NCBI GenBank assembly: GCA_005788585.1
Contig: SYBY01000229.1
Coordinates: forward strand, 1 to 11,427
Length of the DNA: 11,427 bases
Direction: 5' to 3'
DNA from: Actinomycetota bacterium
GTDB taxonomy: Bacteria; Actinomycetota; Thermoleophilia; Solirubrobacterales; Solirubrobacteraceae
In this document: in pieces, positions 1 through 5,761 of the stretch
Layout of the letters: each line of letters begins with the position of its first letter
Numbering within the stretch: position 1 is the stretch's first letter
The notes under the pieces: generated by a model
What the model was told of the DNA's origin: nothing
Database searches by the model: none
Seen by the model: only the letters and a program-made list of their open reading frames with translations
Program-made: the position numbers and the translations under genes

Positions 1-19
1 CGCTACATTCGCCCACCTC

Positions 20-220
20 GTGACCGCCGCCGACGACTCCATCCCCGAGGGCCCGATTCCGTGCCCGCCGTGCCGCGGCAGCGGCAAGGTCATCTCGAAC
101 CTCGGCGGTTCGCCGAACACGATCGACTGCCCCTGGTGTGAAGGGACGGGCGTGTTCATGCCCGATCACGACGCGCAGGCCGCCAAGCGCGGCGACGGCG
201 AGCCCGAACCCGCCGCGTAG
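20..220 (+). CDS. Small DnaJ-type (CxxCxGxG) zinc-finger protein, N-terminus uncertain
   Basis: Seen: counting from the GTG at 20, the 66-residue product has two CxxCxGxG knuckles, C15-P-P-C18-R-G-S-G and C37-P-W-C40-E-G-T-G, about 18 residues apart, then a charged Ala/Glu tail. This spacing is that of one zinc-binding unit of the DnaJ cysteine-rich domain; small stand-alone proteins of this type are common in bacteria and usually lack assigned roles. No J-domain is visible. The frame stays open to the left edge of the window (codons from position 2), so the true start may lie outside and GTG 20 is only the first candidate; no clear ribosome-binding site can be judged there. It converges on the next gene, with five bases between stop codons. 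Inferred: zinc binding and perhaps protein or RNA contact; no pathway can be named. Confidence 0.6.
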   Translation: MTAADDSIPEGPIPCPPCRGSGKVISNLGGSPNTIDCPWCEGTGVFMPDHDAQAAKRGDGEPEPAA

Positions 221-225
221 GCGGT

Positions 226-651
226 CTACTCCGCGATGACCACGGTGCCGACGGACCTGTCGGCCTCGAGGTCACGCACGTCGTAGCGACCGTTCTCGTC
301 GAAGGCGACGACGAACTGCGCGGGCGCCTCAGGCGCCGCGGGCTGCATGGCCCCGAGTGCGGGGATCTCGATGGTCACAGGCTCACCGGAGGTGACCCGC
401 AGGTCGATGGGCTCCCCGGGACGCGCGCTGACGGTCTTGTCGCGCGGCAGCACCCCGGCGACGCCGTCCGCGTCCGCGGCGGGGTCGGGATCCGGCTCAG
501 GGGCCGTGGTGGGCGTGGTCGTCGTGGCCTGGCTCGTGGACGTGCGCGCGGTCTCCTCACCCTCGTCCTCTGGGGGCGGGGCGACAGCGCTCGCGATCAC
601 GAGACCGACGAGCAGGAGCAGCATCACGGTGAGCAAACGGCGGGGGATCAT
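226..651 (-). CDS. Membrane-anchored protein with Thr/Pro linker and cupredoxin-like C-terminal domain
   Basis: Seen: taken from ATG 651, the 141-residue protein starts MIPRR, followed by a hydrophobic segment (residues about 6-24), so it is either anchored in the membrane or exported with an uncleaved signal. Residues 25-65 are a low-complexity Glu/Thr/Pro/Asp linker. Residues 68-141 alternate hydrophobic and polar residues and end in GRYDVRDLEADRSVGTVVIAE-like strands, resembling the last two strands of cupredoxin-like beta-sandwiches. There is no Cys, and no His in this domain, so a copper site is absent. The frame extends upstream to a GTG at 720, but those extra 23 residues would precede the membrane segment and overlap the pilin promoter region, so I prefer ATG 651; neither start has a well-placed Shine-Dalgarno sequence (GAGGGAAG lies about 17 nt before ATG 651). 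It is divergent from the pilin gene. Function unknown; a link to pili is only positional. Confidence 0.65.
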   Translation of the reverse strand: MIPRRLLTVMLLLLVGLVIASAVAPPPEDEGEETARTSTSQATTTTPTTAPEPDPDPAADADGVAGVLPRDKTVSARPGEPIDLRVTSGEPVTIEIPALGAMQPAAPEAPAQFVVAFDENGRYDVRDLEADRSVGTVVIAE

Positions 652-673
652 GTGTCCAGACGGGTGATCTTCC

Positions 674-702
674 CTCAAAAGGCGGACAGGGCCAACCGAT
701 TC
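674..702 (+). promoter_or_regulatory. Candidate sigma-28/WhiG-type promoter upstream of the major prepilin
   Basis: Seen: CTCAAA at 674-679, 16 nt, then CCGATTC at 696-702. Known: sigma-28 family factors (FliA, SigD, WhiG) recognise roughly TAAA, 14-16 nt, (G)CCGATAA/T. The spacing and the CCGAT core agree; the -35 half differs at one position and the -10 half ends TTC rather than TAA/TAT. Transcription would start near 709, giving a 5' leader of about 45 nt before the pilin ATG. No better TTGACA/TANNNT pair was seen between the divergent genes. This is a by-eye match and could be chance. Confidence 0.35.
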
Positions 703-740
703 AGTGAGCGGCTTCTGCACCTACCCGATTGGCTCCCTAC

Positions 741-747
741 AGGAGGG
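741..747 (+). promoter_or_regulatory. Ribosome-binding site of the major prepilin
   Basis: AGGAGGG lies 8 nt before ATG 756. It is near-perfect for 16S rRNA pairing, the strongest seen in the window together with those of pilX and pilO, and it decides the start at 756 over an in-frame TTG at 729. High translation fits a major structural subunit. Confidence 0.85.
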
Positions 748-755
748 CACCACCC

Positions 756-1154
756 ATGTCAGACAAGCTCAAGGACGAGCAGGGCTTTACGCTCATCGAG
801 CTCCTCGTCGTCGTTCTCATCATCGGCATCCTGGCGGCGATCGCCCTGCCGACGTTCCTCAACCAGCGTGAGAAGGCGCAGGACTCGGGCGCGAAGAGCA
901 ACGCCCGCAACGCCGTCACGCAGATGGAGACGTGCTACGCCGACACGCAGAGCTACGCCACGTGCACCCTGACCGACACGGGTCTCGATGTCGGCTCCGG
1001 CAACGGTCAGGTGCGTATCGCGGCCCAGGCGGAGGACACCTACACCGTCACCGCCAAGTCCGCCTCGGACTGCGAGTTCAGCATCGAGAAGCCGTCGTCG
1101 GGTGGGGTCATCCGCTCGGCGGTCGGAGCTGGCTGCTCGGGTTCCACCTGGTAG
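756..1154 (+). CDS. pilA: Major type IV prepilin (PilA-like)
   Basis: Structural subunit of the type IV pilus fibre. Seen: 132 residues with a 10-residue hydrophilic leader ending in Gly10, then the class III signal GFTLIELLVVVLIIGILAAI; cleavage by prepilin peptidase falls after Gly10, Phe11 becomes the N-methylated first residue, and Glu15 is the conserved Glu5 of mature pilin. The helix is followed by ALPTFLNQREKAQDSGAKSNARNA, the usual alpha-1 continuation, then a short polar head with four cysteines (60, 70, 106, 127). These could form two disulphides, one in the variable loop and one near the C-terminus. At about 122 mature residues it is a small pilin, closer to the pseudopilin-like pilins of Gram-positive and actinobacterial systems than to 150-residue Pseudomonas PilA. 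The start at ATG 756 is set by AGGAGGG at 741-747. It is followed by a GC hairpin, probably so that it is made in excess over the minor pilins downstream. The major versus minor assignment is inferred from size, position and the strong RBS. Confidence 0.92.
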   Translation: MSDKLKDEQGFTLIELLVVVLIIGILAAIALPTFLNQREKAQDSGAKSNARNAVTQMETCYADTQSYATCTLTDTGLDVGSGNGQVRIAAQAEDTYTVTAKSASDCEFSIEKPSSGGVIRSAVGAGCSGSTW

Positions 1155-1181
1155 CCAGCCGCTACACCGACTGACGTACTT

Positions 1182-1216
1182 GGAGCGGGCCCTCGGGCCC
1201 GCTCCTCGTCGTTCTA
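1182..1216 (+). terminator. GC-rich hairpin after the major prepilin, probable partial terminator
   Basis: GGAGCGGGCCC (1182-1192) and GGGCCCGCTCC (1195-1205) are perfect complements, giving at least 10 base pairs around a CTCG loop. The hairpin begins 27 nt after the pilin stop. The downstream run TCGTCGTTCT is only weakly T-rich. This is either an intrinsic terminator allowing read-through or a 3' stabilising hairpin that uncouples abundant pilin mRNA from the minor pilin genes. Confidence 0.7.
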
Positions 1217-1283
1217 TCGGTCATTCGGCCGTCATACCGGGCTCATCCTCAACCCGGCCCGCCAGACGCCGATCCCCGTCGTG

Positions 1284-2663
1284 ATGTTCTGCCTTCGACG
1301 CCTAGGACGGAGAACCACGATCCGCCGCCGGCTCGCCGACGAGCGCGGGGTCTCGCTGATCGAGATCGTCATCAGCGCCGCGGTGCTCGGCACCCTGTCG
1401 GTCGGTGTCATGTCGGGCTTCGACGTCGCGGCGCGCACCAGCGGCGACCAGAAGCACAAGGCGGCCGCGGCGAACATCGCGGAGAACGAGCTCGAGCGGA
1501 TGCGGAGCATGCGCATCCAGGAGCTCACGGCGCTCTCGCAGACGCCGCAGACCGTGAGCCAGAACGGTGTGACCTTCACTCGTACGGCGAAGGCCGAGTG
1601 GGTCTCCCAGCCCGTGACCGGCTCGATCTGCAACGTCTCGGGCCCGCCGACCTATCTTCGCCTGTCGGTCTCCGTCAGCTGGCCTGGCCGGTCGACGAAG
1701 CCCGTGACGGTCACGAGCTTGCTCGCACCCGGCGCCCGAGGAACGCTGTCCTCGCAGGGGGCCTTGGTCATCCGCATCACCGACATCAACGGGGCCGGCG
1801 TGGGCGGTGTCCCGGTGAATCTCGGCGGCGGGATCCCACAGGGGACGACCGACAGCAACGGCTGCGTGTCGTGGAGCCCGCTCACGGCGGGCACGTACGC
1901 GATGACGTTCTCCCGGAGCGGGTACGTCACCAATGACGGCCAGACCTCGGTCAGCGACTCGATCAGCGTGCCCGGTCAGCAGGTAACCCAGCGTGCGTAT
2001 ACGTACAGCCAGGGCGCGACCCTGAGCGGCACCTTCTATTCGATGGTCGGCGCGCAGCAGCGCGCGTCGTCGCCCACGAAGGTCTCGATCGCCCATCCGA
2101 GCCGGTCGACGAAGGTCGTCACGGTCTCGAACGGCAGCTTCTCGACGACCGTCGTGCCCGACCCGAACCCGTACACCATCTTCGCGGGTGGCTGTGAGTC
2201 CGCGCGCCCTCCGTCGGCGCCGACGAACTACCAGACGACCGCCACGGTGAACCCGGGTGAGTCGGAGAGCGTCAGCGTGCGCATGCCTGCGCTCGACCCG
2301 CAGACCTCGATCGCCGGCAACTCCGCGGACGGCGTGGTCACCGTGACCGATGTCTGCGGCGATACGTACAGCCGCGACACGACCGCGGGTTCGGGCGGAC
2401 GCCTCACGGATCCCGGGTTCCCGTACAGCAACTCGAACCTGTCGGTCTGCGGCCAGGTCACGGTCACGAGCCAGACGTTCTGGAACGGCCTCTTCACGCT
2501 CAGCAACGGCAACTACCGCAAGCGGGTCAACGTCCCGAACAACAACTGGGGCGGCGCGGGTTCGTCCCCCGGAGCCGTGGACACCGGGGACTTCAACCTC
2601 ACGTCGTACTGGTTCATCTTCGCGCAGCCCAGCAACGGCTTTTCGAAGGCGAGCTGCCCGTGA
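1284..2663 (+). CDS. PilV/GspI-like minor prepilin with carboxypeptidase-regulatory (CNA-B-like) ectodomain
   Basis: Seen: a basic leader, then DERG|VSLIEIVISAAVLGTLSVG; cleavage is after Gly22, and Glu27 is Glu5 of the mature form (numbering from ATG 1284). Residues 49-80 continue the pilin helix (AAAANIAENELERMR, typical of PilV/GspI). From about residue 160 to 225 there is a beta-sandwich pattern, ALVIRITDINGAGVGGVPVN..TTDSNGCVSWSPLTAGTYAMTFSRSGYV, which is the signature of carboxypeptidase regulatory-like/CNA-B domains. A second similar segment may span about 240-305. The remainder (310-459) is Ser/Thr/Asn-rich with several Cys. At 459 residues it is about three times the size of ordinary PilV, so it probably carries a display or adhesive head at the fibre tip; this is inference. 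The start is uncertain: GTG 1281 and ATG 1284 lack a Shine-Dalgarno sequence, while a good one precedes an ACG at 1317. The stop overlaps the next start by GTGA. Confidence 0.85.
   Translation: MFCLRRLGRRTTIRRRLADERGVSLIEIVISAAVLGTLSVGVMSGFDVAARTSGDQKHKAAAANIAENELERMRSMRIQELTALSQTPQTVSQNGVTFTRTAKAEWVSQPVTGSICNVSGPPTYLRLSVSVSWPGRSTKPVTVTSLLAPGARGTLSSQGALVIRITDINGAGVGGVPVNLGGGIPQGTTDSNGCVSWSPLTAGTYAMTFSRSGYVTNDGQTSVSDSISVPGQQVTQRAYTYSQGATLSGTFYSMVGAQQRASSPTKVSIAHPSRSTKVVTVSNGSFSTTVVPDPNPYTIFAGGCESARPPSAPTNYQTTATVNPGESESVSVRMPALDPQTSIAGNSADGVVTVTDVCGDTYSRDTTAGSGGRLTDPGFPYSNSNLSVCGQVTVTSQTFWNGLFTLSNGNYRKRVNVPNNNWGGAGSSPGAVDTGDFNLTSYWFIFAQPSNGFSKASCP
1309..1319 (+). promoter_or_regulatory. Shine-Dalgarno-like GGAG before an in-frame ACG, possible alternative start of the PilV-like gene
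   Basis: GGAG at 1309-1312, within GGACGGAG from 1305, is followed by ACG at 1317 and ATC at 1320, in frame with the PilV-like gene. Translation from here would give a leader reading (T/M)IRRRLADERG, the length of the leaders of the neighbouring prepilins. No ATG, GTG or TTG exists between 1287 and the cleavage site, so the choice is ATG 1284 without an RBS or a non-canonical start here. Confidence 0.3.
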
Positions 2664-3352
2664 GACAGCGCCTGCGTGACGAGCGGGGCTTCACGCTCAT
2701 CGAGCTCATCGTCGGGATGGCGTCGGGCACCGTGATCCTCGGCGCGACGTTCATGCTCGTGCAGATCGCGATCCGCTCGCAGGTCGACGCGTCGACCCGG
2801 GTCGCGTCGATCCAGCAGGGCCGCGCGGCGGTCAACGACCTCACGCGTTCGGTACGCGCGCAGACGTGCCTCGGTGACGGCTCGGCCGCGTTCATCTCCG
2901 CGACCGACACCAGCATGCAGTTCTACACCAGCGTGGGCGCGGCGCAGACCGACTACCAGCGTGTGCAGCGGCGCACCATCTCCTGGGTCGCGGACCCCAC
3001 CGGGGACATGGGCAGGATCACCGAGGTCACCGAGCAGGGCACGGGACGTCCGCCGAACGTCACGGGGTGGAGCGCGCCGGTCACGCGGGTGCTGGCCAGC
3101 GACGTCAAACTCATCCCGAGCACGCCGTTCCTGCGCTACTACACCTTCCAGGGCAACCCGGCGAGCGCGACGCTGCAGCTGCCGACGCCCGTCTCCGCCG
3201 GGAACCGCTTCCGGATCATCAAGGTCGAGTTCTCCTTCCAGGCGAGCACCGACCGGGCGAACCAGGCGAACCCCGAGCTGCGCTTCATCAACAGCGCGAC
3301 CGCGCGCACCGCCGACCCCGACGCGCAGGAGGGCACGCTGCCATGCAACTGA
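2660..3352 (+). CDS. PilW/GspJ-like minor prepilin
   Basis: Seen: 230 residues with a short basic leader MRQRLRDERG and then FTLIELIVGMASGTVILGAT; cleavage falls after Gly10, and Glu15 is Glu5 of the mature form. The helix continues to about residue 65 (STRVASIQQGRAAVNDLTRSVR), which matches the PilW/GspJ pattern of a methylated N-terminus followed by an Arg-rich helix, an Asn/Asp-Leu and then a beta-rich head. Residues 70-225 are mostly beta strands, including the YYTF and FRIIKVEFSFQ segments, with Cys70 and Cys229 as the only cysteines. Minor pilins of this class form, with the I- and K-like partners, the tip complex that primes fibre assembly. Context fits: it sits between the V-like and X-like genes. 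GTG 2660 overlaps the preceding stop by 4 nt (translational coupling; a weak AAGG lies 10 nt upstream), and the end overlaps the next gene by 10 nt. The class is assigned from the N-terminus and gene order rather than the head. Confidence 0.85.
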   Translation: MRQRLRDERGFTLIELIVGMASGTVILGATFMLVQIAIRSQVDASTRVASIQQGRAAVNDLTRSVRAQTCLGDGSAAFISATDTSMQFYTSVGAAQTDYQRVQRRTISWVADPTGDMGRITEVTEQGTGRPPNVTGWSAPVTRVLASDVKLIPSTPFLRYYTFQGNPASATLQLPTPVSAGNRFRIIKVEFSFQASTDRANQANPELRFINSATARTADPDAQEGTLPCN

Positions 3353-4845
3353 TCCGGAGGCTCGTCCACCGCACACGCGGCGAAGACGGGTTCACCATGT
3401 TCGCGGTCATGGTCGCGATGACGGTGATCATCACCGCCTCAGCCGCGACGGTGGCCGCGACGACGGGTGACCTCCGGGCCGGTGGCGACGACGTGCAGCG
3501 CAAGCAGGCCTACGCCGCGGCGGAGGCGGGCGCGCAGGCCTACGCCTACGAGCTGGCCATCGAGCCCGACTTCTGGCAGCTGTGCACGAACACGACCAAG
3601 CTGCCGCTCAACCAGGCGGTGAGCGCCGGGGGCGAACGGACCTGGGCGACGCTCCCGGACTCCGAGGCCCAGTACGCGATCGAATTGCTGCCGGCCAACG
3701 GCGCCGGGTCGTGCAACCCCGCCAGTCCGGACAGCACGTTCATCGATCAGACGACTGGCACGTTCCGCATCCGGGTCACCGGCCGCGCCAGTGCGAACTC
3801 CCGGGTCAAGCGCTCGATCATCGGCACCTTCCGGCGCCCCGGCTTCACGAACTTCGTGTACTTCACGGACAGCGAAGCCAACGGCACGATCCAGTTCGCT
3901 CCGACCGACGAGATCAACGGGCCGTTGCACAGCAACGACACCCTCCTGATCTGCGGCGCGACGAAGTTCGGGCGCTCCCCGGCCGACAGCATCGAGACCG
4001 CGATGCCGGGCGAGGGCAATAGCGGCAGCGGCTGGACGAAGCCGGGCGGGACGAGCTGCGGCCCGGACCCGCGGTGGAACGAGCCCGGGGCAACGACCAT
4101 CGATCCCGAGGTCGGCACGTTCCGCAAGAACGCCGAGACGCACCAGATGCCGACCTCGAACACCGAGCTGTTCCAGCAGACGCTGTCGAACTACCGCTTC
4201 AAGCGCAAGACGCAGATCGTCCTCAACGGCAGCACGATGACGGTGACCGGCCGGCGCGACGACGGCACGGTGTTGAGCGGCGTCACCATGGCCCTGCCGA
4301 GCAATGGCCTGATCTACGTGTCCAACGACACCGGCTGCGCCGCACACACCCTGAGCAGCAGCAACGTCCCGGCGAATCCGTACGCCAGCGCCCGTGACTA
4401 CTGCGGGGAAGCGTGGGTGCAGGGCAACTACAGCGCCAACCTCACGATCGCCGCCGCGTCCGATGTGGTGGTGCGGGAGAACATCACCCGCAACGGCGAT
4501 TCCATGCTGGGCCTGATCGCCAACGACTGGGTCCGCGTCTATCACCCCTGCGGCAGTGGCGACCTCGGCGACGTCACCGTCGAAGCCGCGATCCTCGCGC
4601 TCACGGACCGTTTCACCGTGGACAGGTACGACTGCGGCGCCAAGCAGGGCACGCTCACGGTCTTCGGCGCGATCGCGCAGCAGGTGCGCGGGCCGGTGGG
4701 AACGAGCGGCAGCGGCGGCACGGGGTACATCAAGAATTACATCTACGACGACCGGATGCGCTTCCGTTCCCCGCCGCGCTTCCTCGCTCCGGAGAACAGC
4801 AGCTGGCGGCTCAGCAGCCAGCAGGAGCAGGTGCCGGCGCAGTAG
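3343..4845 (+). CDS. PilX/GspK-like large minor prepilin with DUF4900-like C-terminal region
   Basis: Seen: 500 residues with leader MQLIRRLVHRTRGEDG, then FTMFAVMVAMTVIITASAATVAATTGD and QAYAAAEAGAQAYAYEL, the PilX N-terminal pattern with the conserved A-x-A-A-E-A-G. Residue 5 of the mature form is Ala21, not Glu; Glu5 is also missing in GspK, the tip-capping pseudopilin of type II secretion. After a beta-rich middle, residues about 170-210 (FVYFTDSEANGTIQF.., INGPLHSNDTLLICGATKFG) and 320-480 (NGLIYVSNDTG, GNYSANLTIAAASDVVVRENI, LGLIANDWVRVYHPC, GYIKNYIYDDRM..RSPPRFL) resemble the large DUF4900-type heads of PilX-like proteins, probably repetitive beta structure. The open frame extends upstream to 3067, but AGGAGGG at 3327-3333, 9 nt before ATG 3343, fixes the start inside the end of the PilW-like gene. 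Likely role: tip or priming pilin; assignment by motif and order. Confidence 0.85.
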   Translation: MQLIRRLVHRTRGEDGFTMFAVMVAMTVIITASAATVAATTGDLRAGGDDVQRKQAYAAAEAGAQAYAYELAIEPDFWQLCTNTTKLPLNQAVSAGGERTWATLPDSEAQYAIELLPANGAGSCNPASPDSTFIDQTTGTFRIRVTGRASANSRVKRSIIGTFRRPGFTNFVYFTDSEANGTIQFAPTDEINGPLHSNDTLLICGATKFGRSPADSIETAMPGEGNSGSGWTKPGGTSCGPDPRWNEPGATTIDPEVGTFRKNAETHQMPTSNTELFQQTLSNYRFKRKTQIVLNGSTMTVTGRRDDGTVLSGVTMALPSNGLIYVSNDTGCAAHTLSSSNVPANPYASARDYCGEAWVQGNYSANLTIAAASDVVVRENITRNGDSMLGLIANDWVRVYHPCGSGDLGDVTVEAAILALTDRFTVDRYDCGAKQGTLTVFGAIAQQVRGPVGTSGSGGTGYIKNYIYDDRMRFRSPPRFLAPENSSWRLSSQQEQVPAQ

Positions 4846-4866
4846 CGGCGAAGAGGGTTCGCGTCC

Positions 4867-5622
4867 ATGGCCCTCGCCATCGTCGCCGCCGCTGTGGGCG
4901 GGCTGCTCGTCGGCTCGTTCCTCAACGTAGTCATCGCCCGCGTTCCCAAGCGCGAGTCGCCCGTCGGCGGGCGCTCACGTTGCCCCTCGTGCGGCGCCAC
5001 GATCCGTGCACGGGACAACCTCCCGATCGTGTCGTGGCTGCTCCTCCGCGGGCGCTGCCGCGACTGCGGCGCGCCCATCTCGGTCCGCTATCCGATCGTC
5101 GAGGCCGGCACGGCTGCGTTGTACGCGCTGACGGTCGCCGTCCACTACGACGACGTGACCCGGCTCGTCCTCGGACTGGTCCTCGTGACGTTCCTCGTGC
5201 CCATCACCGCCATCGACCTCGAGCTGCGGATCATCCCGAACCGGCTGACGCTGCCCGCCGCCGTCATCGCGGTGCTCCTCGGCACGGCGATCGACCCCAG
5301 CGGTGAGGTCGAGCGGCTGATCGCGGGCGTCGCCGCTGGGCTGTTCCTCGCCATCCCGGCCCTCATCACCCCCGGCAAGATGGGCATGGGCGACGGCAAG
5401 CTGACCGGCGTGATGGGCTTGTACCTGGGCGCCGCCGTCGGGCCCGCGATCCTCATCGGCCTGCTTGCCGGAACACTGGTCGGCGTCATCATCGTCGCGC
5501 GCGTCGGAATGAGCGCGGGACGGAAGACCGCGGTGCCGTTCGGCCCGTTCCTGGCGTTCGGCGGGGTGGTCGCGATGCTCCTCGGCGAGCCGATGCTCGA
5601 CTGGTATCTCGACACCTTCTGA
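4867..5622 (+). CDS. pilD: Type IV prepilin leader peptidase / N-methyltransferase
   Basis: Bifunctional membrane aspartyl protease that cleaves prepilins after the conserved Gly and methylates the new N-terminus. Seen: 251 residues; TM helix 1 (MALAIVAAAVGGLLVGSFLNVVIARVP), then a cytoplasmic zinc loop with paired cysteines C39-x2-C42 and C64-x2-C67 and the family stretch NLPIVSWLLLRGRCRDCG..ISVRYPIVE, the methyltransferase part (DiS_P_DiS). The peptidase A24 part has its two catalytic aspartates, D117 in ITAIDLELRIIPN and D176 in GMGDGKL, plus the PFGPFLAFG motif near 224-232. Length and all key residues match an active full-size enzyme. ATG 4867 has GAGGG at 4853-4857, 9 nt upstream, and lies 21 nt after the PilX-like stop, so it is probably co-transcribed with its prepilin substrates. 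All four prepilins in this window are expected substrates. Confidence 0.96.
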   Translation: MALAIVAAAVGGLLVGSFLNVVIARVPKRESPVGGRSRCPSCGATIRARDNLPIVSWLLLRGRCRDCGAPISVRYPIVEAGTAALYALTVAVHYDDVTRLVLGLVLVTFLVPITAIDLELRIIPNRLTLPAAVIAVLLGTAIDPSGEVERLIAGVAAGLFLAIPALITPGKMGMGDGKLTGVMGLYLGAAVGPAILIGLLAGTLVGVIIVARVGMSAGRKTAVPFGPFLAFGGVVAMLLGEPMLDWYLDTF

Positions 5623-5761
5623 GTCGTCGCGCCCCGGCGGCTAACACACCGGAATCTGTCCGTGTGAGTGGACGGACGGATGGTCGAGCGGCCGTCCATT
5701 GAAGAACCCGGCCGGTCTGGACGATCACCTCGGACAGCGGACACCCCGTCCGCTCCCTCCG
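5623..5761 (+). promoter_or_regulatory. 139-nt pilD-pilM gap with inverted and direct repeats
   Basis: The largest gap inside the pilus block after 1283. It contains TGGACGG (5669-5675) and CCGTCCA (5692-5698) as a 7-bp inverted repeat separated by 16 nt, a GGACGGACGGA direct repeat at 5670-5680, and AGCGGAC/GTCCGCT (5736-5742, 5748-5754) as a tight hairpin ending 7 nt before ATG 5762. No convincing -35/-10 pair was seen. It probably carries a separate promoter or a leader controlling the pilM-N-O operon; this is inference. Confidence 0.35.

Noticed and set aside
1237..1257. CCGGG/CCCGG inverted repeat between the pilin terminator and the PilV-like gene
   Set aside because: Only five base pairs with an 11-nt loop, expected by chance in DNA this GC-rich.
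3067..3342. Upstream extension of the PilX-like frame
   Set aside because: It overlaps the PilW-like coding region in another frame, is Arg/Ala-rich, and would place the prepilin signal over 100 residues into the protein. AGGAGGG at 3327-3333 marks ATG 3343 as the start.
3439..4545. Open frame of 368 codons on the minus strand
   Set aside because: Antisense to the PilX-like gene; Val/Gly/Arg/Ala-rich with no signal peptide, membrane segment or motif.
4413..5306. Open frame of 297 codons on the plus strand, spanning pilX and pilD
   Set aside because: Arg-rich, low-complexity translation in another frame of two well-supported genes; no RBS.
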